37,282 bases of DNA from an uncultured Bacteroidia bacterium. GTDB taxonomy: Bacteria; Bacteroidota; Bacteroidia; J057; CALLMJ01. Each line of letters opens with the position of its first letter. The stretch's first letter is position 1. The stretch covers positions 1 to 37,282 of the forward strand of contig CALLNY010000047.1 in assembly GCA_938005475.1 (NCBI GenBank), written 5' to 3'. Under the pieces are notes generated by a model, which was not told the DNA's origin, made no database searches, and saw only the letters and a program-made list of their open reading frames with translations. Positions 17,489-27,400 of this stretch are shown here, piece by piece. A program made the position numbers and the translations under genes.

Positions 17489-17531
17489 AATTAATTTATT
17501 TTTGAATTCAAAAAATTTATTTTAAAAAAAT

Positions 17532-17561
17532 TTTGTTTTTTCGTTTTAATTACTATTTTTG
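17532..17561 (+). promoter_or_regulatory. promoter of the hppD-oxygenase pair
   Basis: TTTG at 17532-17535 and TATTTTTG at 17554-17561, 18 bases apart, match the Bacteroidota -33/-7 consensus closely. The ATG of hppD is 28 bases after the -7 box. A second TATTTTTG at 17497-17504 may be a further start or an accident of composition. Confidence 0.65.
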
Positions 17562-17589
17562 CTGTATAAAAATAAAACTTTAAAATATT

Positions 17590-18714
17590 ATGGAAAATCT
17601 AGTTATCTCAAACAATGAAACGACAGTAGATTTTTTGCCTATTAATGGAACAGATTATATTGAGTTCTATGTAGGAAATGCGAAACAAGCCGCTTATTAT
17701 TACAAAGCCGCCTTTGGTTTTCAAAGTTTAGCGTACGCAGGTCCTGAAACAGGTGTACGCGATAAAGCTTCTTATGTTTTACGTCAAGGTAAAGTAACTT
17801 TTATTTTCACCACGGCGCTATACCCTGATCATCCTATCTCTGAACATGTGAAATTACATGGTGATGGCGTAAAAGTATTAGCTCTCTGGGTAGAGGATGC
17901 TAAAAAATCCCATGAAGAAACTGTAAAAAGAGGTGCAAAATCTTTCATGGAGCCTCAAAAGCTAGAAGATGAAAATGGATACGTCCTACTATCTGGAATT
18001 CATACCTACGGAGATACGGTTCATATCTTTGTTGAACGTTCTAATTATAAAGGAGTTTTCTTACCAGGGTATAAACCATGGAAATCAGAATTTAACCCTA
18101 CCGAAGTTGGTTTTAAATACGTAGACCATTGCGTTGGAAACGTGGGTTGGGGAGAGATGAATACCTGGGCTAAATTTTATCAAGACGTTATGGGCTTCAC
18201 GCAACTCATTTCTTTTGATGATAAAGATATCTCCACGGAATATTCTGCCCTAATGAGCAAAGTAATGGCTAATGGAAACGGAAGAATCAAATTCCCTATC
18301 AACGAACCTGCCAAAGGAAAGAAAAAATCTCAAATTGAAGAATATATTCAATTTTACCAAGGTCCTGGTGTACAACACATTGCATTAGCAACAGATGATA
18401 TTGTTTTTACCGTCTCTGAATTACGTAAAAGAGGCGTTGAGTTTTTATATGTGCCTGATACCTATTACGATGATTTATTACATCGTGTCGGTAAAATAGA
18501 AGAAGATATAGAAATACTCAAAAAACTCAATATCCTCGTAGACAGAGATGAAGAAGGTTATTTACTTCAATTGTTTACTAAACCTGTTGAAGATAGACCC
18601 ACCGTATTTTTTGAAATCATACAAAGAAAAGGAGCAAAATCCTTTGGAAAAGGTAATTTTAAAGCTTTATTTGAATCTATTGAAAGAGAGCAAGCATTAA
18701 GAGGTAATTTGTAA
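17590..18714 (+). CDS. hppD: 4-hydroxyphenylpyruvate dioxygenase
   Basis: A 374-residue Fe(II) dioxygenase that converts 4-hydroxyphenylpyruvate to homogentisate in tyrosine breakdown. It has the two-VOC-domain build of the family. The three iron ligands are visible: H180 in YVDHCVGNV, H263 in GVQHIALATDDI and E342 in FFEIIQRKGAKSFGKGNF; the last block is highly specific to HPPD. The next step, homogentisate 1,2-dioxygenase, is not in the window. Its stop is 11 bases before the next gene and a terminator follows that gene, so the two form a short operon from the promoter at 17532-17561. Confidence 0.95.
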   Translation: MENLVISNNETTVDFLPINGTDYIEFYVGNAKQAAYYYKAAFGFQSLAYAGPETGVRDKASYVLRQGKVTFIFTTALYPDHPISEHVKLHGDGVKVLALWVEDAKKSHEETVKRGAKSFMEPQKLEDENGYVLLSGIHTYGDTVHIFVERSNYKGVFLPGYKPWKSEFNPTEVGFKYVDHCVGNVGWGEMNTWAKFYQDVMGFTQLISFDDKDISTEYSALMSKVMANGNGRIKFPINEPAKGKKKSQIEEYIQFYQGPGVQHIALATDDIVFTVSELRKRGVEFLYVPDTYYDDLLHRVGKIEEDIEILKKLNILVDRDEEGYLLQLFTKPVEDRPTVFFEIIQRKGAKSFGKGNFKALFESIEREQALRGNL

Positions 18715-18725
18715 ATTAATAAACA

Positions 18726-19682
18726 ATGAACTCCATACCTAGTTTAGATTTAGCGGATTTCATTTATGGAAATCCTGAACAAAAAGCAAAATTTGTTCAA
18801 GATTTAGGGAAAGCGTACTCCGAGATTGGTTTCGTTGCTATAAAAAATCATGGACTTTCCGATGAATTAGTAGAGAATTTGTACCGCGTAGTAAAAGAAT
18901 TTTTTGCTTTGCCTGATGAAGTAAAGCAAAAATATGAAATACCTGGACTTGGCGGGCAAAGAGGTTATACAGGAAAAGGAAAAGAACATGCCAAAAATCG
19001 TAATACAGGAGACCTGAAAGAATTTTATCATGTCGGGCAAACTGTTGAAGGAGATGACCCTATCAAAAATGAATATCCCGAAAATATTTTCCCCACAGAA
19101 GTTCCCGATTTTAAAAAATATACATTAGAAGCCTACAAAACGTTAGAAAATGCAGGGCGTTATATGCTTAGAGCTATTGCATTATATTTAGGTTTAGATG
19201 AATTTTATTTTGATGACAAAATCCATCATGGTAATTCAATTTTAAGACCTATTCATTATTTCCCCATTACAGACCCCGATTCTGTTCCTGCTGATGCGGT
19301 GCGTTCCGCTGAACATGAGGATATCAACCTTATAACTTTACTTATGGGGGCTTCTGCTGAGGGACTTCAAGTGCTTAATAAAAAAGGAGAATGGATTCCA
19401 ATTACCGCTCTCCCCGAACAAATTGTTGTCAATGTGGGAGATATGCTCCAAAGATTAACTAATAATCTACTAAAATCTACTACTCACCGTGTCGTTAATC
19501 CCCCACGAGAAAAAATGCATGAACCTCGCTACTCTATTCCTTTCTTCTTGCATCCACGCTCTGAAATGGATTTAACGTGCCTGCCAAGTTGTTGTACCGC
19601 TGACAATCCCAAAGCTTACCCCGATGCAACTGCTGGCGAATACCTCAACGAACGTTTACGTGAAATCGGACTAATTAAATAA
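18726..19682 (+). CDS. isopenicillin-N-synthase-like Fe(II)/2-oxoglutarate-type oxygenase
   Basis: A 318-residue member of the IPNS-like oxygenase superfamily. The N-terminal DIOX_N-like region contains IGFVAIKNHGL and FFALPDEVKQKYE. The iron triad is H197, D199 (AEHEDINLITLL) and H254 (STTHRVVNPP), and R268-Y-S270 is the RxS motif that binds a carboxylate co-substrate in most members. It is therefore predicted to be active, but the substrate is unknown: relatives include gibberellin, flavonoid, ethylene-forming and IPNS enzymes. Location 11 bases after hppD suggests a role linked to aromatic amino acid breakdown; that is inference. Nothing nearby suggests beta-lactam synthesis. Confidence 0.88.
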   Translation: MNSIPSLDLADFIYGNPEQKAKFVQDLGKAYSEIGFVAIKNHGLSDELVENLYRVVKEFFALPDEVKQKYEIPGLGGQRGYTGKGKEHAKNRNTGDLKEFYHVGQTVEGDDPIKNEYPENIFPTEVPDFKKYTLEAYKTLENAGRYMLRAIALYLGLDEFYFDDKIHHGNSILRPIHYFPITDPDSVPADAVRSAEHEDINLITLLMGASAEGLQVLNKKGEWIPITALPEQIVVNVGDMLQRLTNNLLKSTTHRVVNPPREKMHEPRYSIPFFLHPRSEMDLTCLPSCCTADNPKAYPDATAGEYLNERLREIGLIK

Positions 19683-19710
19683 TTAAATCTCGGTTTTTTC
19701 GTAATTTATC

Positions 19711-19742
19711 ATAAGCTATCCAACAAGATAGCTTATTTTTTA
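19711..19742 (+). terminator. intrinsic terminator after the hppD operon
   Basis: ATAAGCTATC (19711-19720) pairs perfectly with GATAGCTTAT (19726-19735) around a CAACA loop, followed by six T. It lies 28 bases after the oxygenase stop and has the T-run only on the plus strand. Confidence 0.9.
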
Positions 19743-19812
19743 ATTATATGAAAATTAAGCTAATTATTGGAAGTTTGATAAACCATAACTAATAGAGTTT
19801 TTTGAGTACTGA

Positions 19813-22800
19813 TTAGAACAAGAATTTCATTCCAAATACTAGCACGTCATCGGTTTGAGGTTCATTACCTTTCCATTCATCAAAAGTTTTACGCAACAGA
19901 TTTTCAATATCAGGCATTTTTTTGTGTTGGTTTTTTAGTAATAATTCACGAAAACGAGGAGAAGTAAATTTTCTGTTTTGGTTACCGCCGAATTGGTCTG
20001 TAAAACCATCAGTAAATAAATAAATTGCATCACCATTTTCAATATTCAAGATATGATGTTGATAGGTTCTATTTTCTTGGATAGTAGTACCACCAACCCC
20101 CAGTTTATCACCTTTAATTTCGTGGAGGTCATATTGATGCCACCAGAGCAGGGGTCTTCCAGCACCAGCAAATTCTACTATTTTTTTAGAGAAATCTATT
20201 CGTACCAAGGCAATATCCATACCATCTTTAGAGCCAGATTCTGCCTGTTTTAATCTTCTAAAAATTTCTTGGTGTAATAGTTCTAGGATAGTAGAAGTGG
20301 TTCGCAATTCTTTTTGATTGACTAAATCGTTTAAGATATTGTGCCCAATTAGGGACATAAAAGCGCCCGGGACACCATGCCCTGTACAATCCGCTATTGC
20401 TATAAAATATTGATTACCTACTTTCTGAAACCAATAAAAATCCCCTGAAACAATGTCTCTTGGTAAATACAACAAAAAGAAATTTTCTAACTCTTTTTGC
20501 ATCTCGGATATTTCAGGTAAAAATGCTTCTTGAATTCTTTTTGCGTAGTTAATACTTTCGGTTAAGTCTCGATTGATTTCTTCAATTTCCTTTTTTTGCA
20601 GTAATACTTCCTCGTTGATTTTTTCTAAAATTTGGTTTTGTTGAAGGATTTTCTTTTCAGCAATTTTTTGGTCGGTAATATCATGAGCTAATGCAAGTAC
20701 TGTCTCTACTTCATTTTCTAGATTGATTTCAGGGATAATATCCACCTTTAATATTCTATCTCCCATAATACTGGGCATAGTAAGTTCAGTTTTAATAATT
20801 TTTTTATTCCTAATAACCTCTCGGGTCATAGTATCCCAAAAAATAATAATATCATTAGAAAAATCTACATCGTAAATCGTGTTTTTGATATAAAAATCAG
20901 GCTTATGTCCAGTATATTGTTCAATAACAGGATTGATGTAAGCAATTTTAAGATTTTTCTCAAAGCGAATGATTAAATCGGTGGAGTTCTCAGATAATGA
21001 TTGAAACTGCTGACGTCTTTTTGCGTTATCTTCTGCTCTTAATCGTTCTGTAATATCTTGAATGTTTAATAAGTAACCGTTAATTGAATGGTCTTCAATA
21101 AGGTTTTTGGTTTTTACTTCAAGGAAAATATTTTGTTGATTTTTTAATTTTAATTTGATTTGAAGCACTCTTTCACTTTCATTCCCAGAGATATAAAGCA
21201 TTTGTAAAGATTGTTTCAAATTTTCGATATCCTCAGGGGGTATAAATTTATAAATACCAAATCCTAAAAGTTCATTTGGGTGATATCCCAAAATATTTAA
21301 ACAAGCAGGGCTTATATATTTGAGACTAAAGTTTTCGTCTAGAATAGCAATGACTTCTGAAGAATTTTGCAGTATAGTTTGGAGTTTTTTTTCGGATAAA
21401 ATCAGTTCGTTAGCAGTTTTATCTAAGGCTTGCATTTGTTTAGCTAATTTTTGATTAGTTTGGTTAATTTCAAACTGATTTTTTTCTAGTTGTAGGGCGT
21501 ATTTTTCTAATTCATCGGATTTAAGTTTTAATTTTTCGGTTAATTCTTCTGCTTGTTCAAGGAGTTGAAGGGTTGTTTGATGATTATAGATATTACTGAT
21601 TACTGATGCAAAGTTAGAAGAAACGATTTTAATGAATTCTTGCTCCTCGGGGTATAATAATTTTAGGGAGGCTATTTCAAGAACACCATAAAGGTTATCA
21701 TTAGAAACTAACGGAACAATCATTAAACAAGCAGGTTTGATGGGAGTTTCACCGATATTCATATTGATGTAGTCATCAGGGACTTGGGTTAAGTAGATGG
21801 TTTCAAGGGAGACGGCTACTTGCCCTACAAGCCCCTCACCGAATAAAAAAGTATCATGAAAAGCAGGCGAAGCATTCTGTGCATAAGTGGAAGATAGAAT
21901 TAAACGGGGGATTTTAGAACGAGCATCCACAATAAATAAAGCGGCTTGCTGTGTTTTGAGGTATCTACACAATTGAATGACAAATTCATCGGATAACGTT
22001 TCTAAGGTATGAGCTTTTCGTAGTAACTCGCTGAATAAGAGATGCCCTTTAAGTGCCCAATTTTTTAGTTCATTTTGATTTTCGAAGTGTTGTATTTTTT
22101 CTCTCAGTTCTAACAATCCTTTAATATATTTATTTTCTTGGTCAAGGTCAAGGATTGGTAAATTTTTATTATAGAGGATAGCTTCAGAGATTACTTGCGT
22201 TTTTTGGTATTGATTAGCAATGTAAGAAAGATTACGAGCAATTTGGTTTAAGATTTCATCTTGTTCAAGGATTAAAGGAGGAGGATTTTCTCCGTTAGCT
22301 ATTTGTTGGCTATAATTTTGAATTTCTAAAATAGGTTTTAATACGGTTCTTACTAAGAAAGAACTCAAAATTAAGATGATAATTCCTAAAAAAATAACAC
22401 CAGAGGCTAGGTAAATATTAAAAAAGAAAGTTTTGTTCAAATAATCGTCAAATTTAGATTTCAAAACTTTATTTCTTGAAAAACTTAATTTATCAAGCCA
22501 AAGCACAGTTTGTTCGTAATGAATTTGAAGTTTATAGAAAACTATTTTATGGGCATCATGGAGTTTATTTATATCTTGTTTTAGATAAAAATCTTCCATT
22601 AGTTTTGAGACTATTTGGAATTCTTCTTCATATTTTTCGAGGTTAGTGATAAAATTTTTAAGAATTTCTTTATCGTTATTAGTCCAATCGGAGGCTTGAT
22701 TTTGAAGAATAATTTTAATTTCGGTTAAGTCTTTATCCCAAAAAGGGAAAGGAGAGTGAAGATTGTCGGTAATCATTAGAGAACGGATTACGGCGAGGTG

Positions 22801-22992
22801 TAGTTTTTGGATAGCAGAAGTTAGGACATGAATATTTTTTTGTACTTTAGATTTTTCTGTTTCATAATCATGGATATGAGTTTTAATGGAGTCTAGGAAG
22901 TATAAAGAACCGATGGTAATAATAGCAACCAAAATAAGATTGGAAGCGAGCGTAATATTGAGTCTAAAATTTAAAGATTTAGAGAACTTCAT
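19813..22992 (-). CDS. membrane HAMP-GAF-PAS-PAS-SpoIIE (PP2C-type) phosphatase
   Basis: A 1059-residue sensor phosphatase. Order: membrane helix about 16-36, a helical extracytoplasmic domain to about 185, a second membrane helix about 190-215, HAMP, GAF about 320-470 (FGEGLVGQ, VPDDYI), coiled coil, PAS about 534-655, PAS about 660-780, coiled coil, and a SpoIIE/RsbU-type Ser/Thr phosphatase from about 830. The metal-binding acidic residues are kept in SGDFYWF, ADCTGHGVPGAFMS, FTDGFTDQFGG and QTDDVLVFG, so the domain should be active. Such phosphatases usually act on an anti-sigma-factor antagonist; none is in the window. It is the last gene of an operon with cheB, cheR and the PAS-array protein, overlapping cheB by 14 bases. 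Its GAF closely resembles that of the PAS-array protein. Confidence 0.93.
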   Translation of the reverse strand: MKFSKSLNFRLNITLASNLILVAIITIGSLYFLDSIKTHIHDYETEKSKVQKNIHVLTSAIQKLHLAVIRSLMITDNLHSPFPFWDKDLTEIKIILQNQASDWTNNDKEILKNFITNLEKYEEEFQIVSKLMEDFYLKQDINKLHDAHKIVFYKLQIHYEQTVLWLDKLSFSRNKVLKSKFDDYLNKTFFFNIYLASGVIFLGIIILILSSFLVRTVLKPILEIQNYSQQIANGENPPPLILEQDEILNQIARNLSYIANQYQKTQVISEAILYNKNLPILDLDQENKYIKGLLELREKIQHFENQNELKNWALKGHLLFSELLRKAHTLETLSDEFVIQLCRYLKTQQAALFIVDARSKIPRLILSSTYAQNASPAFHDTFLFGEGLVGQVAVSLETIYLTQVPDDYINMNIGETPIKPACLMIVPLVSNDNLYGVLEIASLKLLYPEEQEFIKIVSSNFASVISNIYNHQTTLQLLEQAEELTEKLKLKSDELEKYALQLEKNQFEINQTNQKLAKQMQALDKTANELILSEKKLQTILQNSSEVIAILDENFSLKYISPACLNILGYHPNELLGFGIYKFIPPEDIENLKQSLQMLYISGNESERVLQIKLKLKNQQNIFLEVKTKNLIEDHSINGYLLNIQDITERLRAEDNAKRRQQFQSLSENSTDLIIRFEKNLKIAYINPVIEQYTGHKPDFYIKNTIYDVDFSNDIIIFWDTMTREVIRNKKIIKTELTMPSIMGDRILKVDIIPEINLENEVETVLALAHDITDQKIAEKKILQQNQILEKINEEVLLQKKEIEEINRDLTESINYAKRIQEAFLPEISEMQKELENFFLLYLPRDIVSGDFYWFQKVGNQYFIAIADCTGHGVPGAFMSLIGHNILNDLVNQKELRTTSTILELLHQEIFRRLKQAESGSKDGMDIALVRIDFSKKIVEFAGAGRPLLWWHQYDLHEIKGDKLGVGGTTIQENRTYQHHILNIENGDAIYLFTDGFTDQFGGNQNRKFTSPRFRELLLKNQHKKMPDIENLLRKTFDEWKGNEPQTDDVLVFGMKFLF

Positions 22993-23590
22993 TGAAGGTT
23001 AGATGATTAATGATTTTAAGGAAATCAGAGATTTCATTAGGTTTGAGTTGGAGGTCTATGGAAGTAGATTTTGAGGCGGCTTCGGGCATGGTAGTCATAG
23101 AGCAGGTGGAAAGGTCTTGAATGATGGTAAGCCCACCTTTACTTTTGATTGTTTTCATACCATCAGCACCGTCTCTATTGGCACCTGATAGTAAGATAGC
23201 GACGAGTTGGTCTCTATATACATCTGCGGCGGATTCAAAAAGTACATCAATAGAGGGTCTTGAAAATTGAACAAGTTCCGTAATGGATAGAGCGATAATA
23301 TTTTTATTTTCAATTAACATGTGATAATTAGCGGGAGCTAAATAAGCGATGTTTGGTTGAATCATGGTTTTATCATCAGGTTCTTCAATTTTAATTTTAG
23401 ATTTTATTTCTAAGGCTTCTTTGAAACCTTCTCTTTTATCTTTTAGGCGATGTAAACACATGAATATGGGTAAAGCAAAGGGTTGAGGAAGTTCAGTTAA
23501 GATTTGCGTAATAATAGAAAAACTTCCAGCGGAACCACCAATCACGATAGCTTCAAATTTTCTTTCTTTCAAGATAGCTTCAAAATTCAT
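22979..23590 (-). CDS. cheB: stand-alone CheB-type protein-glutamate methylesterase
   Basis: A 203-residue protein consisting only of the CheB methylesterase domain. The catalytic triad is visible: S20 in VIGGSAGSF, H47 in MCLHRLK and D140 in LSGANRDGADGM; AYLAPANYHM and MTTMPEAA are further family blocks. The receiver domain that normally controls CheB is missing, so activity is not governed by CheA phosphorylation in the usual way. CheB removes methyl groups added by CheR to glutamates of a receptor. It overlaps cheR by four bases (ATGA) and the phosphatase gene by 14, so the three are probably translated together. No chemoreceptor, CheA or CheW gene is in the window. Confidence 0.92.
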   Translation of the reverse strand: MNFEAILKERKFEAIVIGGSAGSFSIITQILTELPQPFALPIFMCLHRLKDKREGFKEALEIKSKIKIEEPDDKTMIQPNIAYLAPANYHMLIENKNIIALSITELVQFSRPSIDVLFESAADVYRDQLVAILLSGANRDGADGMKTIKSKGGLTIIQDLSTCSMTTMPEAASKSTSIDLQLKPNEISDFLKIINHLTFNEVL

Positions 23591-24432
23591 GCTTTAATTT
23601 TTCGGAAGATTTTTTCATGAGAGTTTACAGTTTCAAATTTATCGGCAATCTTACACCAAATCAACGATTCTTTAGCGCCTAAACATAAAAAACCATTCAT
23701 AAATAAACTATTGTGCAACAGCTCAAACACGCGATTTTGAAGTTCTTGATTAAAATAAATCATGACGTTTCTACAAAGAATTAAATCAAATTTGTAGAAA
23801 TGGACATCTCTGGCGAGGTCATGGTGTTTAAATTTAACGTTCTGAATAAGTCGCTTATCAAATTGCATAGTTCCATTTTCAATGGTATAGTAATCAGATA
23901 GTTGGCCTGGGAACTCTGTTTTAGCGTAATTTTCGTGATAGAAATCTAAATTTCTTACGGGGAAAGCGGCAGAAGCGGCTTTTTGTAGTACTACATGATT
24001 GATATCTGTTGCATAAATCTTTGCTTTATTTAAAATTCCCTCTTGGTCTAATAAAATTGCTAAGGAAATGACTTCCTCGCCTGTTGAACAGGCGGCATGC
24101 CAAACATTAAACTCTGGTTTCGTTGCTAAAACAGGTACTACTTGGTGTTTCAGGGCTTTGTAAAAGGTAGGATCTCGGAACATTTCTGTTGTATTCACGG
24201 TAATATCCAGCACAAATTGCTCAAAAAAAGCCGGCTCAAATAAAATTTTTTGGATGAGTTTGTCCACCGATTTTAAACCATATTTTTTGAGTACCATTAA
24301 GATTCTTCTTTTAAATGAAGAAATCGCATAATTACTAAAATCATAACCGTACTTCGTGAAGATAGCATCGGTTAGTTTGGTAATCTCCTCTAACTCTATT
24401 TGAATAATTTCTTCGTCGGGTCTATTGAACAT
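23587..24432 (-). CDS. cheR: CheR-type protein-glutamate methyltransferase
   Basis: A 281-residue SAM-dependent enzyme that methylates receptor glutamates. The N-terminal helical domain (FSNYAISSFKRRILMVLKKYG) corresponds to the CheR receptor-binding domain. NTTEMFRD at residues 80-87 and the SAM loop ACSTGEE at 114-120, followed by YATDINHVVLQKA and ILCRNVMIYFN, are diagnostic. Family members often read NxTxFFRD, so M in place of the first F is a mild variation. No TPR extension is present. It starts five bases after the stop of the PAS-array gene and overlaps cheB by four bases. The tight linkage suggests that the PAS-array protein, rather than a classic chemoreceptor, is a methylation target; this is inference. 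Confidence 0.93.
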   Translation of the reverse strand: MFNRPDEEIIQIELEEITKLTDAIFTKYGYDFSNYAISSFKRRILMVLKKYGLKSVDKLIQKILFEPAFFEQFVLDITVNTTEMFRDPTFYKALKHQVVPVLATKPEFNVWHAACSTGEEVISLAILLDQEGILNKAKIYATDINHVVLQKAASAAFPVRNLDFYHENYAKTEFPGQLSDYYTIENGTMQFDKRLIQNVKFKHHDLARDVHFYKFDLILCRNVMIYFNQELQNRVFELLHNSLFMNGFLCLGAKESLIWCKIADKFETVNSHEKIFRKIKA

Positions 24433-24437
24433 AAATC

Positions 24438-27400
24438 TTATTTTTGATAAGCAACAACAATATATTTTAGAATTTCGTTATTTAAACTTTTAATTGGCTG
24501 AATAAATACTTTAAAAGTATTTTGTCTTATATTAATCTCACCTTGCCAAGAAGAATTTTTTTTAAATTGCTTCTGAACTTCTTCTAACCAGTTTTTACTT
24601 ATCATAGGAGTAATAATATCCCATTTGATATAAAAGTAATTTTGTGGGTCTATACGTAATAAATTACAGACTTTTTCATTTGCATATGAGATAAAACCAT
24701 TTTTATCAATTTCTGCTAAGTACTCAAAATCTTTGAAGATTTGCTCTTTTTGTTGTAATTCATAACGAAGATTTTTGAATTCTTGAAGAGAAAATAGGAC
24801 GGATTCTAAATTATTTTCTAAGGAAAGTTTTTGTTCTTGAAGTTCAGATATTTGGTGGTACAATTTAGTTAAATCTTGGAAGAGCCCCCAATAGACAAAG
24901 TTATCGTTTTCAATATCTAAAAATAGGGTAAGCTCGAAGAATTTATGTTGGTATTCAAAAAAATAAGCCCAAGAACCTTTTAGGTTTAAATCAGTAAGCA
25001 TTTGATGGGTTAGTTCTTCGTTGATATGATTTTGTAATAAGACAACAAAAGGTTGATGGATTAGCTCATCAGGGTTTAAATGTAAAGACTGGGACAGGCT
25101 TTCAGAAATCCAAATTAAATTGGCTTCATGGTCAGCTTTGAATGCATTGATAAAATTGGGTAAAGTATTAGAATGATTAAGTAATAAGTTCTGATTTTGA
25201 AGTTCAAGGATTTGTTGTTTATAATTTTCTTCGGATTGTTCTGCTTTTTTGAGGGCTTCACGAATTCTGAAAGATTGTATTTTTTGGGTGGTAATATCGA
25301 AGGCTACTCCAATAAACTTGTAGGGTTTATTATTTTGTCCAAGGACTGGGGTAATTGTCAGTTGTATCCAGAATTCTCTTCCTTTTTTATCTATATTACA
25401 AATTTCTCCTTTCCATACTTTGCCGGCATAAATTGTTTGGTTGAGTTCTCTGTAGAACTCTTCAGAATGCTTGTTAGATTTAAGGATACTATGTTTTTTG
25501 CCTATTACTTCCTCGTGATTGTATCCCCAGATAGTTAATGCTTCATCGTTTACGTAGGTAATCAACCCATTGAAGTCGGTTTCAGAGACGAGAGCGGACT
25601 GATTGATAGCGTTAATTTGTCCGGATAATTCTATTTGAGTTTCTAGCATTTGTGCTTGTACTTCTTCAAGAGTTTTGGAATATTTTCGTAGTTCTTCTTC
25701 ATTTTTTTGTGATTCTTCAAGTACTTGTTTGATGCGTAGGGCTTGTCTTTTTTGTTTGGTGATATCAAAGGCTACGGCAATAAATTTAAAGGGCATATGA
25801 TTTTCATCGAGTACGGGAGTTATAGTAATGTTTACCCAGAACTCTGTTCCATCTTTTGCTTGATTTTTGAGTTCTCCTTTCCATACTCTACCGGATAGGA
25901 TAGTTTGCCATAATTCTTGAAATAAGGTATCGGGGTGTTCATTAGATTTAATGAGGTTATGTTTTTTACCGATGACTTCTTGAGCGGTATATCCCCAGGT
26001 TCTTAATCCTTCATCATTTACAAAGAGGATATTTCCTTGCAAGTCAGTTTCAGAGACTAATGCGGCGTTGTTCACTGCGGCAATTTGTCCTTCTAATTCT
26101 ACTTGAGTTTTTCGTAGAATTTGTGCATTTTCTTCTAATAGTTTTTGTTGTTTTTGAGATTGTTCGAGAGCGTTTTTTAGGTTTTCATCTAATTCTTTTT
26201 GTACAGTAATATCCAGTATAGTACCGTCAATGAATTGAAGGTTGCCGAATTCGTCATATAAACCTTTTCCTTTGTCGCGTACCCAGCGAATTTTTTTGTC
26301 TTTTGTAACCAATCTATAATCAATGGAATAAGGTTGTCTATCTTCTAGACATTTTTCTATGTAAGTTTTAACTTCCTTGAGGTCTTCATCATAGATAAGT
26401 TTAATGAAGGTTTTACGTTTGTTGTAGAGAAGTTCAATAGCGGCGTATCCAGTAACTTCATAGACATGACTATTGACTAGGGTGATGGTCCAATCTTCAT
26501 CGTTCATTCTACGGTAAATAATACCGGGGATGTTGGAGAAGATGGAGTCCATTTGTTCCTGTTTTTTTCGTATTTCTTCTTTTTGATTTTGAGCAGTTAT
26601 AAGAGCTTCTTGTAGTAATTTTTCTTGGGTTTTAATTTTGGTGATATCAAATTGAACGGATATAAATTTTACGGGCTTTCCTTCGGTTCCGAGCACAGGT
26701 GTGATAGTAGTAGCGACCCAAAACTCTGTTCCATCTTTTGCTTTATTACAAATTTCACCAGACCATACTCTGCCTTCGGTGATAGTTTGCCACATTCTAA
26801 TAAAGAAGTCATCGGTATGATAGCCTGACTTCAACAGCCGAAGATTTTTTCCGATAAGTTCTTCACGGGAGTATTTAGAGACGATAATAAATTCATCATT
26901 TACAGTTAAAATATTACCTTGCAAGTCTGTTTCGGATACAATAGCGGAGTTATTGATAGCGTTGATTTGACCACGAAGTTCAATTTGAGTTTCTAACATT
27001 TTTTGGGCATTTTTACGGAGTTCATCTTCTTGGGCTTGAGCGATTTCGAGTGCTTGTTTAATACGTTCGGATTGTCTTTTCTGGGCGGTTATATCAAAAG
27101 AGACGCCGATATATTTGATGGGTTTACTATCAAATCCTAATACAGGAGTAATAGTTGAGCGTATCCAGTAAAATTGCCCATCTTTGGCTTTATTGCAAAA
27201 CTCGCCATGCCAAACCTTACCTTCTGTAATCACTTTCCATAATTCAGCATAGAGGCTTTCATGGTGTTGCCCGGATTTAAGCATTCTATGATTTTGACCT
27301 AACAATTCTTCTCTTGCGTATTTAGAAACTCTGATAAACTGCTCGTTGAGAGTAATGATATTACCTCTTAAATCAGTTTCAGCGACGATAGCGGCATTAT

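Noticed and set aside
18726-19682. Beta-lactam biosynthesis gene
   Set aside because: Similarity is to the broad IPNS-like oxygenase superfamily; no peptide synthetase or epimerase is nearby.
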